In this document: positions 25,001-36,400 of the stretch, one piece after another
How positions within the stretch are numbered: position 1 is the stretch's first letter
Layout: every line of letters starts with the position of its first letter
Made by a program: the position numbers and the translations under genes
Notes under the pieces: model-generated
What the model saw: the letters and a program-made list of their open reading frames with translations, nothing else
Databases searched by the model: none
What the model was told of the DNA's origin: nothing
Assembly: GCA_017311185.1 (NCBI GenBank)
Contig: JAESUZ010002552.1
Location: forward strand, 682,001 to 746,000
Source: Proteles cristata cristata
Taxonomy: Eukaryota; Chordata; Mammalia; Carnivora; Hyaenidae
Direction: 5' to 3'
Length of the DNA stretch: 64,000 nucleotides

Positions 25001-28000
25001 CCCCTACCCGATTTCCATTTCATTACCCCAGACCCAATAATTCCACCTTCTCGTTATCTCTTGACTCTCTCCCACCCCCTCTTTCTTGGCCCTAGCTTTG
25101 CTTCAGCCCTCATTATCTCTTTCCTGGGTAACTGGAGCCACATCCTACCTGGTCTCCGTGCAACCAGTCTTCTGTCTCTCAAACTCTCTGCACCCTTTAC
25201 ACTGCGCTCGGAGTGATCGTTCTAAAGAGCAAATCTGACTGTGTCAGTGGCCTGCTCAGCATCCTTAAGTGACTTCTCCAAGCCGTCTCCTTAGCATTGT
25301 ACGTAGGCCCCTCAGTCTGGCCCTTGCTGGTCTGTCCAGCTTCATCATTCAACCTCCCTTTACAGGGCACCACGTATAGTTCCGGGAACATGCCATAAAC
25401 TTTCCCTGTTTCCTGCTACTGTTCTTATACTTCCCACATGCCCACCCCCTCCCACCCACCCCCGGAGAACTCCACCCCACACTTATTTGCCTCTTCACTC
25501 CTTGTCATTTTAGACTCAGCTCAGGTATTAATGATCTCCTTGGGGAAGCCTTCTCTAACCACCACCTTTGCAAGGCTTTGTTAGCTGTAACTCCTAAATT
25601 CTCCTAGAGAAATTATCATGTTGTTTATCATTTGTTTCTTTGTCTCCTCTGCTAGGTGGTGAGATCCTCTGGGACAGGGGACAGGTATTATTTATTTGTG
25701 TATCCCCAGAACTCTACACAAAGATCATTATATAGTAGATGCTCAAGGAATGTTTGGTGAAAGAATGAAACACGTTTCGATGGAACAGTTGTGTTCCACT
25801 CCAGACAAGGCTGAGTCTCACCCATCCTTGAGTGCTGACAGATCTGAGGACTGTGGCATTGTTCCCTTCCAACTCTAGCGTCCCTAGGGATAAAGGAGAA
25901 GAACGTTCCTCCAGGCACCATCTTTCCCTGGATGGAGAAAATATCTCCTACTCCCAAACTTCCAAGTTATTCCCAGCCCTGATTTCTCCCCCTGACTGTC
26001 AGAATCACAGACATAACTGTCCACTTGACACTTCCTCTCGGATCCTTAAAGGGCATGTCCAGCTTAATCTGACCAGCTCCAAATTCTTAATTCCCCCTCC
26101 CAACCCCCACACCTGTACCTCTGGCTTTCTTCATCATCTTAAAAAAAAAAAAATGGCAGAGCACCTTCCAACCAGTTGCTCACACCAAAACCCTTGAATT
26201 CATCTTGGCCTCATTTCTCACATTCCATATCTGAGCTCTCAGCACATCTTATTGGCTCCATGGCTGATGTATATTCAGAATCCAACCACTTCTTGTCACC
26301 ATCATGGCTACCGCCCTAGCCCAAGCTTCCTCTATTCTCAGCCTGGTTACTGTAGTTCTCCTCACTGGGGTTTCTTTCCCACATAGATTATTCTCCACAG
26401 TAGCCAGTTCAGGCTTCTCCACTCACAGCTCTCCAGTGGCTTATTTCATACAAACTTTTGGTGACCTCCATGACCTCGAGTGGTCTGCTCTACGTTACGT
26501 CTCCCATTTCCCCTCCTATACTCGCCTCCTTCCTCATTCTGCCCCAGCCACACTGGCTTCCTTCTGTTCCTCAAACATGCCAGGTCTTTTTTACTTGCTG
26601 GTCCCTCTGCCTGGACCACTCTTTCTTCTACATACCTCATTCATTTTCCACACTTTGGGCTCTACTCAAATGTCACCTTACCAGGGAGGTCCTCTCTGAC
26701 CTCTCTATTAAAAAAGCGTCTCCTCATAGTTACATTCATTCTCCTTATCCTTCTTTATTCTCCTTTACATTATGTTTATGTGACACACAGCATCTATTTG
26801 CCTATTTATTTATTGTACGCCCCTCTCAACTCCTGACTGCCATCTTCCCCAGGATGGAGAAGACTCTACCTTCCAGGCACCATTTCTATTCTACCCCACC
26901 CCCCCCACGTCCCCACTCCCGTCCTCCAGTACTTGGTTCTTGGCCACTCACCAAGCGGGAGTTGTAGATGGGAGGTTTGATGGGTGTGGACATGGGGCAG
27001 TTGATTCGCTTCTCCTTCTGACGTCGATTGCAGAACCAGACCCTCACCACCTCCTTCTCCATGGACAACTGCTCCGCAATCATGGAGATCTCTTCTGAGC
27101 TGGGTTTGGGGTTCTGCAGAGACCAACCAAAGGGACAGAGTGTGGTCAGCAGGAAAGGGGAGCAGGGTTAAGAATCAGGGGTGGGGGCCCGATGTTCCAA
27201 GGAATAAGATAGACCGATGCGTGGATCAAAAGTTTTAGAATCAGACCCAGGATGGAATACTGGCTTTATCATTTACTGTGTGGCTTTAGGAACCTTTCTT
27301 AACTTCTCTGAGCCTCAGTCTTATCACGTATGAAGTAAGAACAATAACACCTGCTGTATAGGATAGTTGCGAGGATAAAGTGAGAAACTGTGTGTAAACT
27401 GTCAAGCCCAGGGCCTGCCACAGAACAGAGGATCTAAAAACGTAGCTCTTTTCTTTCACTTCTTACTTCAGGAGAAGTTCTGAAAAGAGAAGTTTTTTGA
27501 CAGCCGTATGGGGCAGGTAGAATCCCGAACCCCATGTTCACCGCATAACCTGATAACATTTTCTGGTGTTATGGCTTCCTGTTTCCTCAAAATAGGAAAA
27601 GATAAGCTGAAGCATGTGGACTCAAGACTGTGGAGACATATATACGCAGCACTTTCTTGTTCCAAACTCTCCCTCCACCCAATCTTTGATCTCAGCCCCC
27701 TTCCCTCCTTCATACATACCCCCTCCCTTCCTCAGGCTGCTCCCAGAAACCTAATCACCAGGAAAAGCCAGCTTTTGTCATCCAGCCAGCAGGATGCGGC
27801 CATCAAATCCTTGAGCCAGATGCACTGGCAGATTCACTGGAGTGGGCAGCGGTCTTGGAGGCCTGGAGCCCACAAGGTGAAATGAGGCCAAGGGCACATC
27901 CTTTAGGGACCTGTATGGTGTGGATGGAGGCTCTGAAGGCTGGAATCCAAGGGATCCTGATTAGAAGCTGTTTAGACCACACCTGTTTTTCCTTCTTCTC

Positions 28001-30440
28001 TTCCCCAGCTCCCACAGGGCACAAAGCTGGTATTATTATTAGCTTCTACATACTGGCTCAGGAATATGCTTTTGCTACAAGTTCAAACAAATGTATCATA
28101 TTCTATGATCACAAGTATTTAAATGTGTGTGGAAGAAAGAAACAGAAGGAAATATATTTAGATGCCATTTGATGGTAGATTTTTTTTCTTTCTACTTCCC
28201 TATATTTTCCTAATTGTTTCCAGTGAGCATTTACTACATTCATAATTCTAAAAATACAAACCAAAGCATAGAAAGTAAAGAATTTCAGATGGGAACTATA
28301 CTTATCATGATGAGCATTTAAAAAGCATTTCTTTTTACATTTATTTATTTTTGAGAGACAGAGTAAGATAGAACATGAGCAGAGAAGGGGCAGAGAGAGA
28401 AGGAGACACAGAATCCGAAACAGGCTCCAGGCTCTGATCAAGCATTCAGCACAGAACCTGATGTGGGGCTCGAACCCATTAACCGTGAGATTATGACCTG
28501 AGCCAAAGTCAGACACTCAACCGAGACACTCAGGTGCCCCCATGATGAGCATTTTGTAATGGGTAAAAATGCTGAATCTCTGTCATATACCTGAAACTAA
28601 TATAATATTGTATGTCAACTATACTTAGGAAAAGAAAAGAAAGAAAAGAAAAGAAAAGAAAAGAAAAGAAAAGAAAAGAAAAGAAAAAAGAAAGAATGTA
28701 TATAGAGTGTTCTGGCTTTGCTCCCTTTGCCTCTGCTGGATACAGAGATCCACCCTCTTTTGGGACCCTATATCCCAGTCTTTTTTTTTTTTTTAATGTT
28801 TATTTATTTTTGAGAGATATAGAGACAGAGTGCAAGCAGGGGTGGGGCGGAGAGAACAGGAGACACAGAATCCAAAGCAGGCTCCAGGCTCTAAGCTGTC
28901 AGCACAGAGCTAGACGTGGGGCTTGAACTCGGGACTTGCAAGATCATGACCTGAGCTGAAGTTGGATGCTTAACCAGCTGAGCCACCCAGGCGCCCTCCC
29001 CAACCCCGACCATATCCCATTATTTAACTCTCCCAGTGAGAGAGTCAATGGGCCCTTTAAAAATATCAAGGCAAGAAGGGTCAGTGGAGGAAGAAGTTCC
29101 TGAAACCCAAAATGAAGTCACCCTCTCACTGGGACACATGGGTGCCTGGAGAGGGTGCCTGTGCTTGGTTTCCGACCCTTTCCCAGAGTAGGTGTGGCAC
29201 CGAGGGGCCTGAGTGTGTCCACTCATCCAGCTGTGCACATCAGCCCACCCGTTCCCACCCGGAGGAGCCGCTCACATCTTGAAATCTCTTCTCCAGAGTC
29301 AGGCGGATATTGGTCTCGATGCTGGTCCGTTTCTTCCTCTTCCTACCGAACACTTCACTGAGGGTGGGGAAAGAGCTGGGGGTGCTCCCCGAGGGGTCTG
29401 ATGGAGAGGTTTCTGTTGGGAGGTGGAAAGGCAAAGGAAGCTCAGAGAAGAGAAAGCACAGCCAGTTAATGCTCTGTGTTAATGGCCTTGAGGTCCACCA
29501 CTGCTTCCCGGTGGGCTCTGTGGTGGCTCGTTCAGGACCAGCGCCCTTCCCCCCACCGCAGGGGAACCAGAACAGGCCAAGAATCCTGCTTCTCCTCACT
29601 GCTCTGGGCAAAGGTCCTCCATGGCTCCAACATCAGTGCCTCCACTGTTTGCAGTCATGGCTCAGGGACACTCAGACATCAGTGGCATGTGTGGGTGTGC
29701 GTGAGTGCAGGCTAAGGCTCCTACAAGGAACACTCATGGGTCTTTTCCAAGGCTGTTTGGATAGGGACCCTCAGTAAAATGGAAACTGCTGTTTTGAGCT
29801 AAAAGCAATGGCACTTGGTGGCAGAATGCTGGTGTTGATGTCACTTCTTTTCAGGGTAAGTGTCAGAGCTGAAGCTGTATGATGGGTGGGCAGGGATGCC
29901 CCACAAGAAGGATTCAGATGTCAGGTAGGAGAGACGCACTAGAAACAACCTGTAAGATCTCTTTCCAAAGATCCTAAGGCCCTCTGATCATCTCTCTCAC
30001 TTCAGTGCCCTGAAGAAAGGTGCCAGAGGGACAAGCTGCTGGGGACAGGTTCCTTGACCTCCCGTGTTTCCTCGCAGAGGGACTTCCAAGGGGGTGACCA
30101 ACCTCCGTGGCTGCCCATCCCACCCTTTCCTTCCTCTGCACAGGAAGTACTCATCAACATGTGTCTCTGACTAGAGCCCAGCCCGGCGCCAGCTCTGTTG
30201 CTTCTCTCTGCCTTCACCAGTGGTTCTCAGCTGGGGCGGTTCTGCACCATGCCCATGCCCCGGAGGACATGTGGCATATCTGGGGGCATTTTTGTTTGTC
30301 TCAATGGGCAGCAGGTACTGCTGACATCCAATGGGTAGAGACCAAGGATACTGCTAAATGCCCTACAATTCATAGGACAGCCTCTCCCAACCAAGAATTC
30401 TCTGGCCCAAGATGTTGATAGTGCCGTGGTGAGAACCTGT

Positions 30441-30471
<31 letters not shown>

Positions 30472-33400
30472 TTCCCAGACACCAACCTCTCACAGTCAGT
30501 ATTTTAAACATTTTGACCTTGGCTTATACCCTTGACCTCCTGGAATGCCTCTCAGGCCACCCGGCCAACAGAATCCTGCAGACCTCGCTCCTGCTATAGG
30601 ACCTTCCCCACTAGTCTTGCTCACAGTAGCTCCCTGTGCCCTGGAGACCTCCTCAAGGTCAGCCAGATGAAGGGCTTGGGTTGTGCCTGTTGCCTTCCCG
30701 TCTCCCCTAGAAGACCCTGGAGAACCCACTCCTCAACTAGAAGCAGTCCAGAGAGCAAAGTAAGTGTGTTTGTTCTGCAGGCTCAAATTTTGTCCCTGGT
30801 GAGCTGTCTTCAGGTCTAGACTGGGTGACTGTAGGGCAGAGAATGGAATGAGGCCAAGTCTTCATGACCACAGATCTAAAGCCATTTCCTCCAAAGAGCC
30901 TTCTCAGCAACGAGGCCAACATTTCCCTCTCCCCTTGCCTGCCTCCTCTGTCATGTTGCAAATGGTCCCAGGCTCAGGAGGAGAAGGCATCTTACATATT
31001 TGGCTGCCTAAAACCTCAAGCCAGACAAGTCATGAGCCCCTTCCCCTGCAGAATCCTCTGGGGCACCATCCATCCTTGAGCCCCTGCCGCTTACCTGCAT
31101 CGTGCAACCACTTTTCCAGCAGGGGCTTGAGCTTGCACATGTTCTTGAAGCTCAGATTGAGGGCCTCAAATCGCGAGATGGTGGTCTGGCTGAAGTCATT
31201 CCCGTATAGTTTTCCCATTGCCAGCCCCACATCTCCCTGCATGCGGGGATCAAGAGGAAGAAGCTGGAGGGAAGGGCTCTTCCTCTTCTTTGTCCACGTT
31301 CCCCACCAGCCTGGTGCCAATCATGCACCCAGAGAACCTTCAGGCGCCCACCTATTGGCTCCTTTCCAGCTTTTTCCCCTCTAAGAGGGAGAATTTGGTT
31401 CACTTCCCTCCCCAGGCTCTGAGTGGACCAGGCCCATGTGCCCAACGCCTTATCTGGCTCTCATTTCTTCCCATCATTTCCCAGCAGTGTTCCCTGGTTT
31501 CCTTACCAATAGAAACTGTTCCCTATTCTCAGGGAAAACACACTGAACATCAGGCTTCTCCTGAAATGTACACTCAGGAAGCCCAGTCTCCACTCACTCA
31601 ACCCAATTCCTTCTAGCTCCCCGCAAACCAAACCTGTGTGAAGCCCAGCTTAATGCGCCTCTGCTTGAAGGTCTTGGCAAATTTCTCCAATTCTTCCAGG
31701 TCACTGGGCTCATCGGCCCCTGAAGAGCTGGGTAGATGCTTTGTCACAGGGAGATGTGGGGACGCTTCTAGATGGGGTTCTAAAGAAGATCCTGGCAGCC
31801 CGGGGCGCCCAATTGCCTAAGAGGGAACACAGGTCAAACAGTTCCACAATGGCTCAGATCAGATGGCACTTTCTAGAGGCGTCTGAGTGGCTCAGTCGGT
31901 TAAGCGTCCGACTTCGGCTCAGGTCATGATCTCACAGTCTATGGGTTTGAGCCCCATGTTGGGCTCTGTGCTGACAGCTCAGAGCCTGGAGCCTGCTTCA
32001 GATTCTGTGTCTCCTTTTCTCTCTGCCCCTCCCCTGCTCGCTCTCTGTCCCTGTTCTCAAAACAAAGACATAGAAAAAAAATGGCACTTTCTATTGTATA
32101 CTAAGGGGCCCACTTAGAAGATGACAGATCTCTGGGTACACTTGATTCCTATTTTTTCAATGGCTTGGAAGTGGAAACTGGGATTGCTACAAAGGGTTAG
32201 CAAATAGCTAGAATAGCTGGGGCAGCGCAGGAGTGTGGGACAGGGAGGTGGCCTTCCTGGAGTTTAGTCTATGACTCATTGTTTGACTCTGAGCAGGTAA
32301 CTTCCTTCTTTCAACTTTCCACCATAAAAGGAACAGCTGGGTTGTTTACAAAGATCCCAAAAACAAATCTCAGAATGAGACAAGGAAAAGGTTGTTTGCC
32401 TTGCCTGTTCTTTTCCACAAAGCAAAGTAACTGAGGTGTTTAACAGGCATTAACTGAAGATAACAGAACATCTGAGACTTGTGATATTAATAGAACTTCC
32501 AGAAAATTTTAAACACTTATGACTGCTATTTTACTTTCTAACCCTCATTTTCTTTCATGAGAGTCTTGTTTGGGTGTGTTTTGTGTGTTTGTTTTTGCTT
32601 TTGTTTTTAAGTTTTTTTATTTATTTTTTCAGCAATCCTGACACCCAGTGGGGGGCTTGAACTCATGACCCCGAGATCAAGAGTCGCATGTTCCACCGGC
32701 TGAGCTGGGCAAGCGCCCTGTGTTTTTTTGTTTTTAAATCAAAAGTAGTCCAGGGCTATCTAATTTATCTCATTTATGGTTGTCAGGAGATATTCTTCCT
32801 GTAGTTTATTTTCATAGAAAAATGGACTCTAAAACCTAGAGTTTATGCTGTGCCCTTTTGGGGTTGGATTGAATCCCCCTCCTGAAGAGGTCCACCATTG
32901 CACAAGCAATGGAACCCAGACCAAGGCGTCCAGGCATTGTGTTCCGTCCAGGGACCACCGTCCATGTAGACCACACTGCCTATATCCACCGTCTTCTCTC
33001 TCCTTCCTAGTTTACTCTTTTCCTAGACTAAGGTTAACTTACCTCCTTCTCTCTTCCGAGACCTGCAGATTTTATAATTCAGATGGGCAGCCTTAGGACG
33101 AGGAAGGTAAAAGGACCCTGGCGAAGGATCTTTTAGAACAGAATGATTCAGAAGCCTTATGGGTTTGATCCTGTTCTGCAGGATGGGGTGGAAAGCCTCA
33201 GCCCTCTTTGAGACTTTCTTTTCATTGATTCATTTGTTCTTTAACAAATTCTAGCTCTTCGCTAAACTTTCTTCTCTCTTCCTCTCACATCCAATGAGAT
33301 ACCAAATTGCAGTCATTATCTTCCCAAAATATGTCCTCCTTTGCCCTTTCCTCTCTACTCTTACTGTCACAACCCTAAGCAAGTCCCCTATTACCACTTC

Positions 33401-36400
33401 CCTGGACAATCTTAATAACCTTCTGAACAGCCTCTTGGCTTCTCGTGTCATAAGATGTGAGAGTTGATCTTAGGCCTCTATAAGATCTCTTCCAGATGTA
33501 GGTCTATGATGACAGTCTGAGTGAGTGAAGTTTAGGACTTGAGTGTCCCCATGCCTATTAACCACTAGATGGCACCCTCTCCCCTTCCTGATGTCTTCAG
33601 TGAACACTAGCCCTCTAGAGCCGGGGGCCCTTAGTGATCCACAGGGATCTTAGCGCACAGAAGGGACAGTGGGGCTCTGGGATCCTTCCCAGCTCTCTGC
33701 ACACCTGTCTCTGCACATCTGTCTCTGCAGAGCCGTCTCCTGCAGCTGGGCACAGGGTCACCCCAATGAGAGGAGGAGCGGCAGCTACCATACAGCTCTT
33801 AACAGGCCACACACTTGGCGTGAGGCCTCATCCGGCCAGAGGAAGAGGTGCTTTCTTCTAACTGGCAAACGGGTACCGTGGGGCAACATGGCATCTCTGC
33901 TAACAGCCCCTCTTGCAGATCTCAGACCTTTGATCTGCACACGTGCACACTGCAGGAGGCAGTCTAGGATACTGGGTCTTAAGAGGGACCCAGAGGCGAG
34001 AGAGTGTGGCTTTATGGTCTTGGGATCAAGCCTATGGGACTCTGGTCTCCTCCTTGAGGCTTGAAAAGACCCAACCAGAGCTGGCGGTCACCATGGCACC
34101 CCTGGAAAGTCAGCTGACCCCTGGTCCTAAGAGGAGGGAGTGAAAGCAGGGCCTGATCGGGGCTGGTGTGGCTGGCTAGCCTGGGAGCTGAAATCTGGGC
34201 TCGAGTCCCAGCGCAGTTGGTGATACTGGGTCAGTCATTTCTCCTGGCGGGGGCTTGGATTCTTCCTGTGTGAACAAGGATAAGCCTTTGCTAGTTCCTC
34301 TTCCCAGAGGCATAAGCACACCGTCAAGAGGGTGGGAAAACCAGTGAGCCTCTCCATCAAGAGCTGAGCCATTCTTAGGGGAAACAGGAACAATGTGGTT
34401 ATTTACCTGGGAGGCCAGGCCAGGCCCAGTCTGGGGGAGGAGGAGAGAGCTTTGTTGCTGTGGAAAGGGGAGAAGATTTGGCTGCAGACCTGAGGGAAAG
34501 GGGAGGGACAAAGGAACAAACAAAATAAAATCCAGGCTCCACGGCTTCGGAACCGAGGTAACTGTCCCCACCCCCTGCTACCTCGTCAGGCCCCTCAACC
34601 CACCTCAAGTCCCGTGAAAAGGGCCCCCACAGGCACTGGCATTGCCACACACAGGCGGAGGTGAACAAGACATGAATAAACAGGTAAACAGCAATCCCCC
34701 AACCAGTCCTCTGGCTTGCCCACCCGCCTGCCCTGGAGTGGGGCATGAGCTGAGCAGGGTCAAGGCCAGCCTGCTCTGGGAGCTGATAACCAGGCTGAAG
34801 AAATCCAACAGGGAAGGAAACGCAGCTAGAGCAGAGGGGCTGAGGAGCTCCATTTTGCCCGCAGGGGCAGCTGGATGGCCACAGAAGCCTGTGCAAATCC
34901 ACAAATAGGCCAGACCATACAGATGGAGCCAGAGAGTTCCAAAAGGCGGCCAATCACTGGCCAGAGGCTCTTGGCAGAATGAAGACATTTTCTACTTGGG
35001 AGGAAGGGCTGAGAGAGAAGACCAGGGCCCAAGCCTCTGGAAACTCTAATCTGGTGGTATGGCCTCTGTCTGCTCGTTGTACTGTCTGAGGCCTGCTTTC
35101 TCCTTCCCTCTCCAGGAAAACGGCCCATGAAGGGCTCTGCCCGATTGGTGGTCATGACAGTGGCCTCCCTATAGGAAGGACCACAGCCAGGAGCTCACAC
35201 TGTCGCTGCAGGAATAGGGCTATCAAGCAACCAGAGCAGACAATGGGGCGGGTCCCCCCAACCACTCAGCACAGACCAGAACCTTGGGGTCTCTGTTGTC
35301 CCTAAGTAGCTCCAAATCTCTGATGTACGGCATCTGTTGACATTGACCTTTATGCTCCTCAGTCTATAAAAGTCAGGGCTTAATTTTCCTTATAAAAAGA
35401 AATAAAAATCTCTCATAAGGAGCTCTGAACCAGGAGTCAGAGGCTGAAGGGCTAATAGTAATCTATAGAGCATTTATACTGTGTTTCAAAATACATGAAG
35501 CTTTTGCATATGCATTATTTCAAATAACTGTCAATAACCTTGTGAAGTGGAATTTCACCAATTTTCAATTTCTTACTATTATTCTACTTTATTTTATTTT
35601 GCTCCGTTTTTATTCAGAGAGGTTAGGTGAACTTTCCCAAGGACACACATCTAGTAAGTGATTTTTAAAATTAAAAAAAAAATTTTTAACCAATGCATCT
35701 TCTGCCTTCAAATTTTGTTTGTTTGTTTATTTTGCCCTGCATCACACCCTGGCCTCATTGGTTATGTATATATGTCTGGGCCATTTTCACATCACGATCT
35801 TTTAAACAGAAAGGGAATTAACTGCTACCCTGGCATATGATATACATTGTTTCGCTAAAATAAATACTTAAAGGCTCAAGTATGCTTTCATTCATCATTA
35901 TAAAAATACTCTGAGATGCCTCAGAACCTAGGGCTGTGGACTGTGATTGGCGCAGTGTTAGGGATGGATGGCAGAGCTGCATTTTATTTGGATTCTCGGT
36001 TTCCGAAGCCTCTGCCTGGGATCTATACACTGGCGGAAAAACCGTACTCCCTCCATCACTTTAGCCCCACTCGGTGGAGGTGGGGGGTGGGGGGTGGGGG
36101 CAGTGCAGGACAATGGCCAAGAACACAGGTCTCAGATGGTCACCAGAGACACACTAGGACTGTCTACCACACAAGGTTATTTTGAAAAATGCCAGGAAAA
36201 TCACTTGTCAGAGCTCCTGGTAAATAACGCTCAAGAAATACTAGCTATTATCATGAATATTCTAATCTGTTTGGTCTTGGCCCAGGAACCAGTCTCTCTG
36301 GTAGTGATTTCCACGCCAAAGAAAATCTGAAAACCCCTTCTACCACCTGTGGATGGCACTGCCGCTCTACCCAAGCGGAGTCACGGCCAGCTTCCTGGAG

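Larger units (their letters stand above)
21809..26951 (-). other. POU2F3: POU2F3 intron rich in L2
   Basis: 5.1 kb. From about 23.5 to 26.85 kb it is mostly L2 LINE sequence in plus orientation, antisense to the gene; the pyrimidine-rich plus-strand frames there (for example 26304-26967) are decayed L2. 21809-22470 and 22660-23200 show no recognised element. A GTTTT-rich tract lies at 23276-23310. Confidence 0.8.
27114..29275 (-). other. POU2F3: POU2F3 intron, 2.2 kb
   Basis: Contains MIR (27240-27440), SINEs (28330, 28781), an L1-like tail plus (AAAAG)n tract (28575-28695) and otherwise unrecognised sequence. Frames of 100-135 codons here lie in repeats or are chance. Confidence 0.8.
29413..31094 (-). 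other. POU2F3: POU2F3 intron, 1.7 kb
   Basis: Contains an old hAT-like element (30219-30437), a (CA)n tract and otherwise unique sequence. The frame of 155 codons at 29310-29777 overlaps the exon antisense and has no domain. Confidence 0.8.
31817..34406 (-). other. POU2F3: POU2F3 intron, 2.6 kb
   Basis: Contains a SINE close to the downstream exon (31875), an old SINE relative (32610), L2 (33255-33455) and MIR-like pieces near 32255 and 34190. 32840-33240 and 33460-34180 show nothing recognised. Confidence 0.8.

Noticed and set aside
26304..26967. Overlapping plus-strand frames of 131, 169 and 118 codons
   Set aside because: They lie in decayed L2 LINE sequence in an intron; the hydrophobic Ser/Leu-rich translations come from its pyrimidine-rich strand.
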